From Acidobacteriaceae bacterium (GTDB taxonomy: Bacteria; Acidobacteriota; Terriglobia; Bryobacterales; Bryobacteraceae), in the NCBI GenBank assembly GCA_019244055.1, contig JAFATG010000362.1:1-45092 (forward strand): a DNA stretch of 45,092 nucleotides. Direction: 5' to 3'. Below the pieces are notes generated by a model, which was not told the DNA's origin, did not search any database, and saw only the letters and a list, made by a program, of their open reading frames with translations. Both the position numbers and the translations under genes were made by a program. How positions within the stretch are numbered: position 1 is the first letter of the stretch; each line of letters begins with the position of its first letter. Shown piece by piece: positions 1-10,012 of this stretch.

Positions 1-1115
1 ATTACAAAGCCGGCGAGACATTCAAGCAGCCGGAGCTGGCCGCGTCACTCGAGCGAATCGCGCGAAGCGGTTCCAAAGAGTTCTACGACGGTGAGACCGC
101 CCAGCGGCTCGCAGACGCGATGGCGGCTCATGGCGGCCTGATCACTCTAGATGATCTGAGGAAGTATAAAACAATCGAACGCACTCCGCTCACCGGAGAA
201 TACAAAGGCTACGGGATCATTACCGCTCCTCCACCGAGCGCAGGCGGTATTGGCCTGCTACAGATCATGGGCGTCCTGGACGGCACCCACTACGATACGG
301 ACGGTCCGGATTCGACGAAAGCCGTACATTACGAAGCCGAAGCGATGCGCCGCTTCTACGCTGACCGCAGCGAATATCTGGGCGATTCCGATTTTTATAA
401 CGTCCCCGTTCGCGCTCTGCTGAAGCCGGATTATTTGACGAAGCGGAGAAGCACTATCGATCCGGCTCACGCTACTCCAAGCGATTTTGTCGAGCCGGGT
501 CTGCCTAAAACCACGGAAGCGCGCGCGGCCTGGCGCGAAAATTCGGAGACCACGCACTACAACGTTGTTGACGCACAAGGAAACGCTGTGGCGGTCACTT
601 ATACGCTGAATAACTCGTATGGAAATGGCATTACAGTTCCGGGGCTCGGCTTCCTGTTAAACGACGAGATGGATGATTTTGTGGCGAAACCCGGCGAGCC
701 AAATATGTTTGGGATGGTGGGCGGAGATGCAAACGCGATCGAGCCAGGGAAGCGCGCGCTTTCGTCCATGACTCCGACGATCATCACAAAAAACGGGAAG
801 CTGTTCATGGCTGCAGGAGCTCCCGGCGGTTCGCGCATCACGACCGGCGTCACGGAAGTAATTCTGGACGTAATTGATTTTCATTTGAACCCGCAGGATG
901 CAGTCGATCTGCCCCGTTTTCACATGCAGTGGAGACCTGATGTTCTCTACTTACAGACGGGGTTTTCGCCGGCAACCGGAGAAGCCCTGAGAAGAATGGG
1001 CTACGATGTTAAACCGACTGAAAGTGTCGCCAGAGTAGAAGCTATCGTCGTGAATAACGGCGTTCTTGAAGGCGGCACGGAGTCTCACCTTCACGGCAAG
1101 GTGGCGGGTTACTGA
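1..1115 (+). CDS. ggt: Gamma-glutamyltranspeptidase, C-terminal part (5' end outside window)
   Basis: The open frame runs in from the left edge without a stop (first full codon at base 3), so the first ATG at 120 is internal. About 370 residues are present. The family cleaves gamma-glutamyl bonds of glutathione and related compounds, usually in the periplasm, and matures by autocleavage before a Thr nucleophile. That Thr is codon 549-551 in the motif TTHYNVVD. Downstream are the conserved blocks PGKRALSSMTP and GAPGGSR, the latter contributing the oxyanion-hole glycines. The visible part therefore holds the end of the large subunit and the whole small subunit. The next gene starts 44 bp downstream on the same strand. 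A signal peptide cannot be judged because the N-terminus is missing. The family assignment is firm. Confidence 0.93.
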   Translation, partial: YKAGETFKQPELAASLERIARSGSKEFYDGETAQRLADAMAAHGGLITLDDLRKYKTIERTPLTGEYKGYGIITAPPPSAGGIGLLQIMGVLDGTHYDTDGPDSTKAVHYEAEAMRRFYADRSEYLGDSDFYNVPVRALLKPDYLTKRRSTIDPAHATPSDFVEPGLPKTTEARAAWRENSETTHYNVVDAQGNAVAVTYTLNNSYGNGITVPGLGFLLNDEMDDFVAKPGEPNMFGMVGGDANAIEPGKRALSSMTPTIITKNGKLFMAAGAPGGSRITTGVTEVILDVIDFHLNPQDAVDLPRFHMQWRPDVLYLQTGFSPATGEALRRMGYDVKPTESVARVEAIVVNNGVLEGGTESHLHGKVAGY

Positions 1116-1159
1116 TTCCGCCGGCGCCGGCTCGGGCTGGCAGGAACGGGGTTTCCTTG

Positions 1160-2002
1160 ATGGACCAAATCCTATCGACACACGTCTTTGTGAGGCATCG
1201 TTTGACGACGGTGTGGCTGGAGCGAGTCTGGGAGGCAGGGTTTCCCAGCGTAGAGATTTTCTGCGCCCGCCAACATATCGATTACCGCAACAAGGCCCAG
1301 ATTGCGGAGCTTGGACATTGGTTCCGCGATGCCGAGTTGAAAATGCACTCGCTGCATTCGCCGATGTACACAGATGATGTTTGGGGCCGCTCGGGTCCGC
1401 ACGCCGTGATCGATATCACTGAACCAGTCAAAGCGCACCGGATGGCGCTCGTCGATGAGGTCAAGCGCGCGCTGGAAATCGCGGAAGTCGTCCCGTTTCG
1501 CTACCTTGTCCAGCACGTTGGGGTGGCCGAACAGGAAATGGATGACAGGCGCTGGGAATCGGCCTTCTCGTCGCTCGAAGAAATCAAAGTGTTCGCGGGA
1601 CAGCGGGGAGTGGAAGTTCTCCTCGAAAACATTCCCAATGGCTTCTCGACAGCCGAGCGTCTGAACGATCTGCTGGCCCAGACCCATTTGGACCTGCACT
1701 ACTGTTTTGACGTCGGGCATGCTCACATGACCAAGAGCATTGAGCGTGAGTTCGATCTGATGAAAGAGCGGATCCGCTCAACCCATATCCACGACAATAA
1801 TGGCGAAGAGGATCAGCATGTATTTCCAGGCAAGGGGACCATCGACTGGCGGCGGACGATGCGATTGCTTGCGTCCCGTTCCAACCAATATCCATTGATG
1901 CTCGAGCTCAAAGAGGAGACCGACATGGAGCACCCGGTCACTGAATCGCGTCGCTCCATGGATTTCTTGGCCGGCCTTTGCAAGAACAATTATGAGCAGT
2001 GA
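1160..2002 (+). CDS. Sugar phosphate isomerase/epimerase family (xylose-isomerase-like TIM barrel)
   Basis: A 280-aa protein with the signature of the AP-endonuclease-2/xylose-isomerase-like TIM barrel. The usual metal-site segments occur in order: LLENIP (Glu), CFDVGHAH (Asp/His), STHIHDN (His), [10 protein letters not shown] and a final LELKEE (Glu). These enzymes are cytoplasmic, metal-dependent and act on sugars or cyclic polyols; the substrate cannot be read from the sequence. A TTG at 1157 lies directly before the ATG at 1160, and I chose the ATG. The 3' end overlaps the start of asnS by 11 bp, so translational coupling is likely. The opposite-strand frames across it are shadows. Confidence 0.85.
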   Translation: MDQILSTHVFVRHRLTTVWLERVWEAGFPSVEIFCARQHIDYRNKAQIAELGHWFRDAELKMHSLHSPMYTDDVWGRSGPHAVIDITEPVKAHRMALVDEVKRALEIAEVVPFRYLVQHVGVAEQEMDDRRWESAFSSLEEIKVFAGQRGVEVLLENIPNGFSTAERLNDLLAQTHLDLHYCFDVGHAHMTKSIEREFDLMKERIRSTHIHDNNGEEDQHVFPGKGTIDWRRTMRLLASRSNQYPLMLELKEETDMEHPVTESRRSMDFLAGLCKNNYEQ

Positions 2003-3362
2003 TTCATTGGCTTCTGAAACGACCGCTCCAACGCTTCCAGCGGGCAACGAAGCGCCTGCGAAAATTATCCCGATCAGTGATGCGCACCGCCATGTCGGCG
2101 AGCGCGTAGAATTTCAGGGCTGGCTTTACAATCTGCGCAAATCCGGCAAGATTGTTTTCCCAATCATCCGCGACGGCAGCGGGATGATGCAATGCGTCGC
2201 CGTGAAGAGCAACTTACCCGAGGACGTCTTCGAGATGTTAAAGGGTTTGACTCAGGAGAGCTCGTTTACGGTAACGGGAACGATTCGCGCAGAGTCGCGG
2301 GCGCACGGCGGCTACGAACTGGACGTGACAGACGCCAAGCTCATTCAGCGGGTCAGCGAGGAATCGCCGTACCCGATTACGCCCAAAGAGCACGGAGTCG
2401 ATTTCCTGATGGATCACCGGCACCTTTGGTTGCGCAGCCGGAGGCAGCATGCAGCTATTCGAGTGCGTCACCAGGTGATTAAATCGATCCGCGATTACCT
2501 CGATTCGAACGGCTTCACTCTGGTCGATACTCCCATCTTTACTCCCGCAGCATGCGAGGGAACGACCACGCTCTTCGAGGTAGATTACTTCGGAGATGAA
2601 AAGGTTTACCTGACGCAATCCGGCCAGTTATACAACGAAGCGAATGCCATGGCATTCGGTAAGGTTTATTGCTTCGGCCCGACGTTTCGCGCCGAAAAAT
2701 CCAAGACGCGCCGGCATTTGACGGAGTTCTGGATGGTCGAGCCGGAAATGGCGTATGCGGATCTGGAAGAGGTGAAGCGGGTGGCCGAAGCTCTGGTGGT
2801 GTACATTGTCGGCCGCGTGCTCGAACAACACGAGGAAGATCTCAAGGTTTTGGAGCGAGACCCCTCGAAGCTCGAAAATATCAAGGCGCCGTTTCCGCGC
2901 ATGAGCTACGACGACGCCGTCAAGATTCTTCAGTCAAAGGGCAGCGAAATTCGATGGGGTGGCGATTTTGGAAACGCCGACGAGACACTACTGACGCAGG
3001 ATTTCGATCGACCTGTAATTGTGGATCGTTATCCGACGCAAATCAAGGGTTTCTACTTCCAGCCGGACGAGCAGCGGCCTGAGTTGGCGCTCGGCGTGGA
3101 CGTGATCGCGCCGGAAGCATATGGGGAAATAATCGGCGGCGGGCAGCGGATCCACGATCTCGCGCTTTTAGACAAGCGGTTGCAGGAGCATCATCTTCCG
3201 CGCGAAGCATTCGAATGGTATCGCGATCTGCGGCGCTTCGGTACGGTACCGCATGCAGGTTTCGGCATGGGCGTCGAGCGCTTTGTCGCCTGGATGTGCG
3301 GACTAGAGCACGTGCGTGAAACCATTCCCTATCCGCGCATGCTGTATCGCACGCGGCCATAA
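1992..3362 (+). CDS. asnS: Asparaginyl-tRNA synthetase
   Basis: A 456-aa class II aminoacyl-tRNA synthetase that charges tRNA-Asn. An N-terminal OB-fold anticodon-binding domain (about residues 25-120, with [15 protein letters not shown] and IIRDGSG) precedes the catalytic core. Motif 2 is [21 protein letters not shown]-like around 2688-2750, and motif 3 is [16 protein letters not shown] near the C-terminus. The block GGGQRIHD and the direct [12 protein letters not shown] ending fit AsnRS rather than AspRS, which carries a large GAD insertion. The start overlaps the preceding isomerase gene, and rocF follows after 12 bp. The N-terminal extension before the OB fold (about 25 residues) is weakly conserved in type, so the exact start is less certain than the identity. 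Confidence 0.95.
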   Translation: MSSDSLASETTAPTLPAGNEAPAKIIPISDAHRHVGERVEFQGWLYNLRKSGKIVFPIIRDGSGMMQCVAVKSNLPEDVFEMLKGLTQESSFTVTGTIRAESRAHGGYELDVTDAKLIQRVSEESPYPITPKEHGVDFLMDHRHLWLRSRRQHAAIRVRHQVIKSIRDYLDSNGFTLVDTPIFTPAACEGTTTLFEVDYFGDEKVYLTQSGQLYNEANAMAFGKVYCFGPTFRAEKSKTRRHLTEFWMVEPEMAYADLEEVKRVAEALVVYIVGRVLEQHEEDLKVLERDPSKLENIKAPFPRMSYDDAVKILQSKGSEIRWGGDFGNADETLLTQDFDRPVIVDRYPTQIKGFYFQPDEQRPELALGVDVIAPEAYGEIIGGGQRIHDLALLDKRLQEHHLPREAFEWYRDLRRFGTVPHAGFGMGVERFVAWMCGLEHVRETIPYPRMLYRTRP

Positions 3363-3374
3363 GTCCTCGGATAC

Positions 3375-4289
3375 ATGCGTTATTCGCGGATTGCCATACT
3401 CGGGGCTCCACTGGATCTCGGAGCGGGACGGCGCGGTGTCGACATGGGGCCATCGGCGTTGCGTCTGGCGGGATTGAACGCAAAGCTCGAGTCGCTCGGT
3501 TACGAGGTCGAAGACCTGGGAAACGTGGCCGTAGCGCAGCAGGAAAGCACCGCTACCGGCCGTGAAAACGCAAAGTATCTTCCGCAGATTGCGAAAACGT
3601 GCACATCGGTTGCAGAGAAAGTGGAAAAGGCTCTCGGCGAGGCAGCATTTCCGTTGATATTGGGAGGCGATCACTCGGTTGCGGTGGGAACGGTATCGGG
3701 CGTTTCGCATGCTTTCCAGGAGCGCGGTGAAAGGATCGGCGTGATCTGGATTGACGCACATGCGGACATGAACACCCCGGAATCAAGTCCGAGCGGCAAC
3801 GTACATGGCATGCCCTTGGCCTGCTGCCTGGGCCGCGGCCCGCATGAACTGACGCATATCTACGATTACGCGCCGAAGGTGGAGGGGCGGAATGTCATTC
3901 TGATCGGCTTGCGCGATGTGGACAAGCGGGAGCGTGACGTGGTGCGTGAATCAGGAGTGACCGCATTTACAATGCGCGATATTGACGAACGCGGCTTACC
4001 CAACATTATGGAGGAAGCGATCTCACGCGCAACCGCGGGCACGGCCGGGTTTCATTTGTCACTCGACATGGACTCCGTCGATCCGGATGAAGCGCCCGGG
4101 GTTGGGACGCCGGTCCGTGGAGGAATGACCTACCGGGAAGCGCATTTGGCTATGGAGACGGTTTGTGATTCGAGCCGCATGATCTCGATGGAAGTCGTGG
4201 AAGTGAATCCCGTGCTGGATGACGCGAATCGAACCGCGCTGCTCGGTGTGGAGTTGGTCATGTCCGCTATGGGCAAGAAGATTTTGTAG
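3375..4289 (+). CDS. rocF: Arginase
   Basis: A 304-aa ureohydrolase-fold enzyme converting arginine to ornithine and urea. All Mn2+ ligands are visible: GGDHSVAVG (His100), DAHADMN (Asp127, His129, Asp131) and DMDSVDP (Asp231, Asp233). SPSGNVHGMP forms the substrate loop, which is typical of arginase rather than agmatinase. The length is normal for bacterial arginases. It lies 12 bp after asnS. Its stop is only 5 bp from the convergent GH65 stop, leaving no room for a separate terminator. A degraded, diverged copy of an arginase 3' end lies at 10028-10126. Confidence 0.95.
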   Translation: MRYSRIAILGAPLDLGAGRRGVDMGPSALRLAGLNAKLESLGYEVEDLGNVAVAQQESTATGRENAKYLPQIAKTCTSVAEKVEKALGEAAFPLILGGDHSVAVGTVSGVSHAFQERGERIGVIWIDAHADMNTPESSPSGNVHGMPLACCLGRGPHELTHIYDYAPKVEGRNVILIGLRDVDKRERDVVRESGVTAFTMRDIDERGLPNIMEEAISRATAGTAGFHLSLDMDSVDPDEAPGVGTPVRGGMTYREAHLAMETVCDSSRMISMEVVEVNPVLDDANRTALLGVELVMSAMGKKIL

Positions 4290-4294
4290 GGGCA

Positions 4295-6412
4295 TTAGTT
4301 TACGCCCGGGCGATGAGGATTATTGTCTTTCTTCTCCGGACGCGCGTTTGCCGCAAAGACCAGGGTCTTGCGCTTGTTTCGAATGGTGACGTTTTTCAGA
4401 ATGAGTTTCTGGACTCCGGGCGGCAGTACGGGATCGAACTTACGTTCCAATCCCTTATTACTGAGGCGCAGGCCCGTGTAGCCGAACACGAACTGCTGCA
4501 GGAAAGCGCCAGCTCCCGTGATGAAGTTTACGTTCTGATTGTCAGGCGTTTCCGCGATGACTTGGAAAGGCGGCCGGAGATACGGAGTGAAGAGCGGGTT
4601 CAGGAGTTGTCCAATGAGGGGCCGATCGCCGATTTGAGCAGCCAGAATGGGATAGAATTCAGTGCCCATCATGGCGCCCGTATCGTGTTGCTCGGCGTGT
4701 GGCAACATTGTCTGGATCGCAGCGCGGACCCTTTGTGGCGAGTAAGGGAGGTCGAGCGAATACCACAACATCGGGGAATCGCTTTCGGGAACATACATCT
4801 GCGCGGCGACTTCCCGCCACTTGGGGTGCACTTCGAAGTTGAGCTCACGAGCTGCTTCTATCGCAAACTCGATATTCTTTTTTGCCACTGCATTGGTGTA
4901 TGGATCGTTGCTTACGCCAATGTCCGACTCTTTTACCGCCACTAAGTTCGAAATCTCATATCTGTGACGTTCGGCGTTGTACTTCACCCGGCTCGTCCAA
5001 AAATCGGCGGTGTCACGGAGCAAGGGCCATGCATCCTGCTCGAGCCAATTTCGATCGCCAGTAGCCAGCCAGTATTGCCACGCGGCCACCGCAATATCGC
5101 CATTAACGTGATTTTCGGAGCTTGCGTTCTGGAACGCAAAGCGAGGAGTAGTTTCGGCTCCGTCGGGTCCGGCCTCCCAGGGAAACATCGCACCTTTGTA
5201 TCCGTTTCGTTGCGCATTTCGCCGCGCCGCTTCGCGTGTTCGAGAACGAAACGCCACCATGGGCCGGGCCAACTCGGGGTGCAAAATGACCAGCGGCGGA
5301 AACATGAACGTATCGGCATCCCAAAAAATGTGGCCATAGTAGCCGGCCGAACTCAGGCCCATGGGCGGCGTACTCAAATCAAGACGTTCGCGCATGCTTC
5401 CGAGCAAGTAGAAGAGCATTGAATGAATTGAGCGCTGCAGATCTGGATTTCCTTCGACGAGCAAGTCAGAATCCCATAATGCATGCCAGGCGGCCTCGCT
5501 CGCCCCTAGCAAGGCGTGCCAGCCAGCTTGCCGCGCGATGATGGCCGATTGCTTTGCAGCCTGAGTCGCACCGCTTGCGTCCGATATCACCAGGAAAGCG
5601 AATTTCGTGAAGGTATAGCTTTCGCCACGCTTCACATTCAGGTGCAATTGCGCTTCGGCCGATTCGGTGTCTTTGTGCAGTTCCACTTCCGCGGCGCCTG
5701 TCCAATCAATCGCGATTGCTTCCCCAAGTCTGTTTCGATAGCCGGGAGCGGTTGCGCCGAGCGACATCAACAGCCCCCGCGAAGTGCGTTCGACATCGAG
5801 TGCGGTGACATCGAGCCGGCCCGGATACCAGATCGCCCATTGATTCTTAGCGGCTTCGCCCTCGAGTTTTTGGATTTTTTCCAATTGATAGCGGCGCGGG
5901 GGAGGCCAATTGCGCAGCGGAAAGCGAATAGTTAATTCGCCAGCAAACTCGGGAGTCACGGTTACGCGTGTGGCCGCCAGTTGAGCGCGATCACGCGACA
6001 CGAATTCCTCGGCGTCAATCTGGATGTTTTTCCCGCGGTCGCTCCAGATGTAGGTGGTGTGAAGCAGCCCGTTATACATGTCGAGGGCTTGGCGATAGTG
6101 CTCGATTCCGGAGTGTGTCAGGTCAGCATTCAGCCATCGGAAGCCGTTATTGATATCCACTTCGTTCCACGCGGGAGCTGAAGCGATCCGGGGAACGTCG
6201 CCTGCTGAGTGGTCGTATGCTCCTGCTAGAAAAGATCGGGCGGGCTCTGTGCCGAGCGGCGCGGTGACCACGCTGATCGCTCCGTTTCCGAGGTATGCCG
6301 CCGTATAGGGCTGCGGATTGTCGGTCTGCAGGACAAAGGAAGGGTCGTCGGCCTGCGCAACATCGCGACAGGTTAAGCTCAGCCCGAGCGCAAAGATCCA
6401 ACGGGCGACCAT
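4295..6412 (-). CDS. Exported glycoside hydrolase family 65 protein (PGGHG/ATH1-like)
   Basis: About 705 aa from ATG 6412. The N-terminus (MVARWIFALGLSLTCRDVAQADD) resembles a signal peptide. The frame is open to 6508, but that extension overlaps the receptor gene and would bury the signal sequence. The catalytic (alpha/alpha)6 barrel contains WDADTFMFP (around residue 365) and PYTNAVAKKN, with the likely general acid Glu495 in KESDIGV. The pattern MFPWEAGPDG...ENHVNGDIAVAAWQY matches the protein-glucosyl-galactosyl-hydroxylysine glucosidase branch better than trehalose or kojibiose phosphorylases. It starts 10 bp after the TonB-receptor stop, so the two are probably co-transcribed and act on the same imported or surface glycan. 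The substrate is inference. Confidence 0.85.
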   Translation of the reverse strand: MVARWIFALGLSLTCRDVAQADDPSFVLQTDNPQPYTAAYLGNGAISVVTAPLGTEPARSFLAGAYDHSAGDVPRIASAPAWNEVDINNGFRWLNADLTHSGIEHYRQALDMYNGLLHTTYIWSDRGKNIQIDAEEFVSRDRAQLAATRVTVTPEFAGELTIRFPLRNWPPPRRYQLEKIQKLEGEAAKNQWAIWYPGRLDVTALDVERTSRGLLMSLGATAPGYRNRLGEAIAIDWTGAAEVELHKDTESAEAQLHLNVKRGESYTFTKFAFLVISDASGATQAAKQSAIIARQAGWHALLGASEAAWHALWDSDLLVEGNPDLQRSIHSMLFYLLGSMRERLDLSTPPMGLSSAGYYGHIFWDADTFMFPPLVILHPELARPMVAFRSRTREAARRNAQRNGYKGAMFPWEAGPDGAETTPRFAFQNASSENHVNGDIAVAAWQYWLATGDRNWLEQDAWPLLRDTADFWTSRVKYNAERHRYEISNLVAVKESDIGVSNDPYTNAVAKKNIEFAIEAARELNFEVHPKWREVAAQMYVPESDSPMLWYSLDLPYSPQRVRAAIQTMLPHAEQHDTGAMMGTEFYPILAAQIGDRPLIGQLLNPLFTPYLRPPFQVIAETPDNQNVNFITGAGAFLQQFVFGYTGLRLSNKGLERKFDPVLPPGVQKLILKNVTIRNKRKTLVFAANARPEKKDNNPHRPGVN

Positions 6413-6422
6413 CCGCACTGCG

Positions 6423-9400
6423 TCAGAACGTGATATGCGCTCCAAATTGCATGTTACGCATGCCGTTGCCGCAAGTGGAGCAGACCTGGATATCGGTAAT
6501 GAGCCCACCGGCAGGTGAATCGACCTGAGTGTTCGGCAACTCGAGATTCTGCCGGTTGATTACATTGAAAACATCCCAGCGAATCTCCAAGCCCACCCGT
6601 TCTGTCAGTTTGAAACCTTTGGCGAGCTGCCAGTCAAGTTCGAAGAAGTTAGGGCCGCGCAACGAGTTCCGTCCCGCATCGCCAAACGTATAGAGCGGCG
6701 GTATACCGTACGCGGCAGGATTGAACCAAAGATTCGCGCTTTGATTTGGAACGGATGGATCTCCGATCAGCTCCGGCCGGCTGGTCATGTCGGGCGAGTT
6801 CAGGAAGGACTGATTCCCTATGCTTGGCGAAAATGGCAAGCCGGAGTAGTAGGACGTTATGCCACGAAACGACCAGTTTCCTACCACTCCATTCACAAAA
6901 GCGGAACCGCCCGATAGATACTTCCGGCCGTGCCCAAACGGGAGCTCAACGGTGTGGGCAAGCGTGAACGCGAATTCGCGATCAAAATCAGCGGGACCAT
7001 AGTCCTGTTGGGCGTTGTACTGGTTAGTCGGGGTGCCAAATTCGCCAAAGTCGAGAGCCTTTTGCCAACTGAAATTTGCGAGCAGCGAGTAGGCCGCGCT
7101 GAAGCGCTTGTTGGCTTGAATTTGAAGCGCATTGTAATTACTGCTGGTGCAGTCGCATTTATCGAAGATGCCCTGTGACAGACCATACTTGATAAACAGC
7201 GGACGGCGGAGATTTGCATCGGAACCGGGGCCGGGAACAGCAGCGTTAAGGCCAAAGCCGCCGTTCAGGTGGCGTCCGATGTTGCCCACGTACCCTACCG
7301 AGAGGTTTAGTTGTGGCGCTATCTGGCGCTCGACGGTAAAGTTCCACATTTCCACATAAGGGATCTTCTGGTTCGCGGGGATATAAGAGACACCGATGCC
7401 GTTCGCAAGCGGTAGTCGTCCATTTGGCGGGATGACTGGGAAAACCACCAGTGCCGGTGCGGTCGTTAGCGGAAACACCGGAAAGAAGGATGACGTTGCC
7501 GTAATGCTCTGGTTGACAATTGACGGGTAAACATCAGCCGCAAGATCATTGAAGGTCCAGCCAAATGTGCCGAGAGTGTAGCCGCGTCCGTAGCCGGTCC
7601 GAATGACCGTTTTCTCATTGATGGCGTAAGCGATACCGATGCGCGGCGAAAAATTGTGCCATTGCGTCTCGGCGTTGCCGGAGCGAGAGACGCCGCCCAC
7701 ACCCGGGATATAGACAATGTTGTTCGTCACATCGTACCGGCCCCCCTGGCCCGCATTGAGAGAGAAATCGGGGAACCACACATCCCACCGCACTCCTAAG
7801 CTAAGCGTCAACTTCGAGGTAGCCCGCCAGGTGTCCTGGACAAAATAAAACATTCTGTTTTGGCGATCTTCTTGGTTTGTCGAGATCTGAGCGAATCTGT
7901 TGAAGCTGGATGGATCTCCCAGCATGAATGAGGCAAGCCCCAAACCACTGCTGGGAATGCTGGCGTCCGCTGTTACGGAGGGGTTGAACTGATACACGCC
8001 TGCGCGGTGTTGGTCACTGGGGAGACGCAGGTTCCAGGCCAGTTCGGCTGTGCCGCCGAAACGAAATGTGTGATTGCCCGAGACTTTGGTCCAGTTATTT
8101 ACAAAGTCGAGAAGCGTCTCGCGCTCATGTAGGGGACAGTTGCAGCTATATCCCATCGAGAACCCGCCTGCACCGTTGAGGGTCAGATCGGGAAGCCCAT
8201 TCGTGTCCGGCTTTCCCGGCAGATTCAAGCCCGGAATGCCGACTGTGTTTGCCAGTTGCGTGGTCTGATCCTGGGCGGCCACGGTCACTCGGTAACGCGA
8301 AAAGCCAAAGCGGACTTCGGTCAACAGGTTCGGGTTAAAAACGTACGTGCCGCCCGAGGCGACGTTCTGATTGAGCGCGTTCGAAAGGCCTGAAAAGCCC
8401 CATTGAGGAAATGCAGGCCCACCATATAGGCCAAACGGGCCTGGTGCAGTAATGTCGGCCCCGAGATAACTGTACCGTCCGAAAAAGCGCAGTTTCTCGG
8501 TCGTGAAATAATCGCCTCGCACGTCGAACTGATTTGTGTTGTAATTCTCGACAGCCGACGTTGCGTAGTTTGGCGCCGCAGGATCCGTGGTTGCAAGGTT
8601 CGGAAGCGGAAGTGCCGCCAGAAGGTTGACGACCGGCGGCGAAATGCGTCCGGCGATGTTAGCGCCAGGAAAAATAGTTCGACCAGTTCCATCTGGATTG
8701 CCGGTGGCTGGGTCATAAATCGGAACGCCTAAATCGCTCAGATCCCCGGATCGTTCTGCGGCGGTGGGAACGCGAACCGATTGAGATGCGCCGATCCTTC
8801 GTTGAGTTCCCTGATAGTCACCGAAAAAGAAAAGCTTGTCCTTCTTGATCGGGCCGCCAATCGAGCCCCCAAACTGATTCCAACGCAGCGCGGGGATTCC
8901 CCGGTGAGGTGGCGGGGGTTGGCCGGGAGTTACCAACCCCTGTGTAAACGGATCACGAGCCTGAAAAATATTGTTTTGCAGGAATTCGAAGGCACTGCCG
9001 TGGAACTCGTTGGTTCCCGACTTTGTTTGTACCTGAATGACATTGCCCGTTGCCTGATACTCGGCATCGTAATTATTACTCTGAGCCGTAAATGAGCCGA
9101 CGGAATCTACGGCTGGATTTACCATGGTGATGCCAAGCACGGTATCATTGTTGTTCATACCGTCCAACTGATAGTTGGTCCCGGCGAATTCCTGTCCGCC
9201 CGTGTTCACCAGCGTGGACTGTTGCGGGTTCTCGCTGGGCGCGTGTTGAAACGTGTTCACGACAGAACCTGGAGTGAGCAGAGCCAGATTCGTGAAATTG
9301 CGATTTGATATGGGAAGTGAGGAGATCTGAGCTGAGCTGAGCTGCGTTTCCACGACTGCGCGGTCCGTTTCAATGCCCGGAGGCGCCGAACTGACCGTTA

Positions 9401-9761
9401 CTTCCTGGGTTGCCTGCCCGACCTGGAGCGAGGCGTCGACGCGAACGGACCGCGAAACATTTACAGCCACATTCTGCTGAACGAATTTCTGAAAACCGGT
9501 CTTCGTAATCGTAATTGTGTAGCTGCCCGCGGGCAGATTTGGCGCGGTATAGTTTCCCGATTCGTTGGTTATAACTTGAGTGGAAGCGTTAGTTGCAACG
9601 TTGGCGATTGTGATTTCAGCTCCACCTATAGCAGCACCGCTGGGATCGGTGACCGTGCCAATGATATTTCCTGAAACTGCTTGCCCGATTGAGATGTTAG
9701 GAAAGGCAGCGAGACAAAGCAAAGCAAGCGCATTTGCGCAGTGAAGTACGCGATACTGCAT
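6423..9761 (-). CDS. Oar-type TonB-dependent outer-membrane receptor
   Basis: A 1112-aa outer-membrane protein. A signal peptide (about residues 1-27) is followed by a carboxypeptidase-regulatory-like beta-sandwich (about 30-115, with GTVTDPSGAAIGGAEI and GNYTAPNLPAGSYTI), then a plug with a NNNDTVLG segment and GTNEFHGSAFEFLQN, and a long 22-strand-type barrel ending in the aromatic strand FGAHITF. Large receptors of this Oar build are abundant in acidobacteria and take up oligosaccharides or other bulky ligands. No SusD-like partner is visible. The gene lies immediately upstream of the GH65 gene on the same strand. The start ATG at 9761 has an AGGGG ribosome-binding site a few bases upstream. 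Confidence 0.92.
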   Translation of the reverse strand: MQYRVLHCANALALLCLAAFPNISIGQAVSGNIIGTVTDPSGAAIGGAEITIANVATNASTQVITNESGNYTAPNLPAGSYTITITKTGFQKFVQQNVAVNVSRSVRVDASLQVGQATQEVTVSSAPPGIETDRAVVETQLSSAQISSLPISNRNFTNLALLTPGSVVNTFQHAPSENPQQSTLVNTGGQEFAGTNYQLDGMNNNDTVLGITMVNPAVDSVGSFTAQSNNYDAEYQATGNVIQVQTKSGTNEFHGSAFEFLQNNIFQARDPFTQGLVTPGQPPPPHRGIPALRWNQFGGSIGGPIKKDKLFFFGDYQGTQRRIGASQSVRVPTAAERSGDLSDLGVPIYDPATGNPDGTGRTIFPGANIAGRISPPVVNLLAALPLPNLATTDPAAPNYATSAVENYNTNQFDVRGDYFTTEKLRFFGRYSYLGADITAPGPFGLYGGPAFPQWGFSGLSNALNQNVASGGTYVFNPNLLTEVRFGFSRYRVTVAAQDQTTQLANTVGIPGLNLPGKPDTNGLPDLTLNGAGGFSMGYSCNCPLHERETLLDFVNNWTKVSGNHTFRFGGTAELAWNLRLPSDQHRAGVYQFNPSVTADASIPSSGLGLASFMLGDPSSFNRFAQISTNQEDRQNRMFYFVQDTWRATSKLTLSLGVRWDVWFPDFSLNAGQGGRYDVTNNIVYIPGVGGVSRSGNAETQWHNFSPRIGIAYAINEKTVIRTGYGRGYTLGTFGWTFNDLAADVYPSIVNQSITATSSFFPVFPLTTAPALVVFPVIPPNGRLPLANGIGVSYIPANQKIPYVEMWNFTVERQIAPQLNLSVGYVGNIGRHLNGGFGLNAAVPGPGSDANLRRPLFIKYGLSQGIFDKCDCTSSNYNALQIQANKRFSAAYSLLANFSWQKALDFGEFGTPTNQYNAQQDYGPADFDREFAFTLAHTVELPFGHGRKYLSGGSAFVNGVVGNWSFRGITSYYSGLPFSPSIGNQSFLNSPDMTSRPELIGDPSVPNQSANLWFNPAAYGIPPLYTFGDAGRNSLRGPNFFELDWQLAKGFKLTERVGLEIRWDVFNVINRQNLELPNTQVDSPAGGLITDIQVCSTCGNGMRNMQFGAHITF

Positions 9762-9780
9762 GGTAGCCCCTGATGGCTCG

Positions 9781-9809
9781 ATTTTGCATCACGAGCTTTA
9801 AACAATCAA
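9781..9809 (-). promoter_or_regulatory. Possible sigma-70 promoter of the TonB-receptor gene
   Basis: On the minus strand, TTGATT (9804-9809) and CAAAAT (9781-9786) are separated by 17 bp, each matching the consensus at four of six positions. The predicted transcript would start near 9774, giving a very short leader that still includes the AGGGG ribosome-binding site. The spacing is good and the elements are weak. Confidence 0.3.
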
Positions 9810-9915
9810 GACGCTTTGCGGGTCTAACGGCCCAGGGAAATTACGAAGCTGCGGAAAGATTCAAGCGCGAAGGTGACGTCTAACGAGATATTTACTTCTA
9901 GCCTATTACCCTCGC

Positions 9916-10012
9916 CATCACGGAAACGCCTCGCGAATTTTCACGGTCCGGTCGAGATCATCGAGTTCCTGAAGCACCTTTAGCCGAAGATCCTTGTCGA
10001 GCTGTGCGGAAT
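9916..10012. repeat. 97-bp direct repeat, left copy (aminopeptidase 3'-end fragment)
   Basis: These bases are identical to 12900-12996, in the same orientation with an offset of 2984 bp. The right copy is the last ~31 codons plus the stop codon of the M1 aminopeptidase gene, so the left copy is an orphan gene tail with no reading frame of its own. Similarity trails on for seven matching bases at 10019-10025 after a cluster of mismatches. A shared ACCCTC precedes both copies (9908-9913 and 12891-12896) with a 1-bp indel. The two copies bracket the accessory island. Confidence 0.93.

Noticed and set aside
6413-6508. Longer GH65 start at 6508
   Set aside because: It would overlap the receptor gene by 86 bp and place the signal peptide inside the protein.
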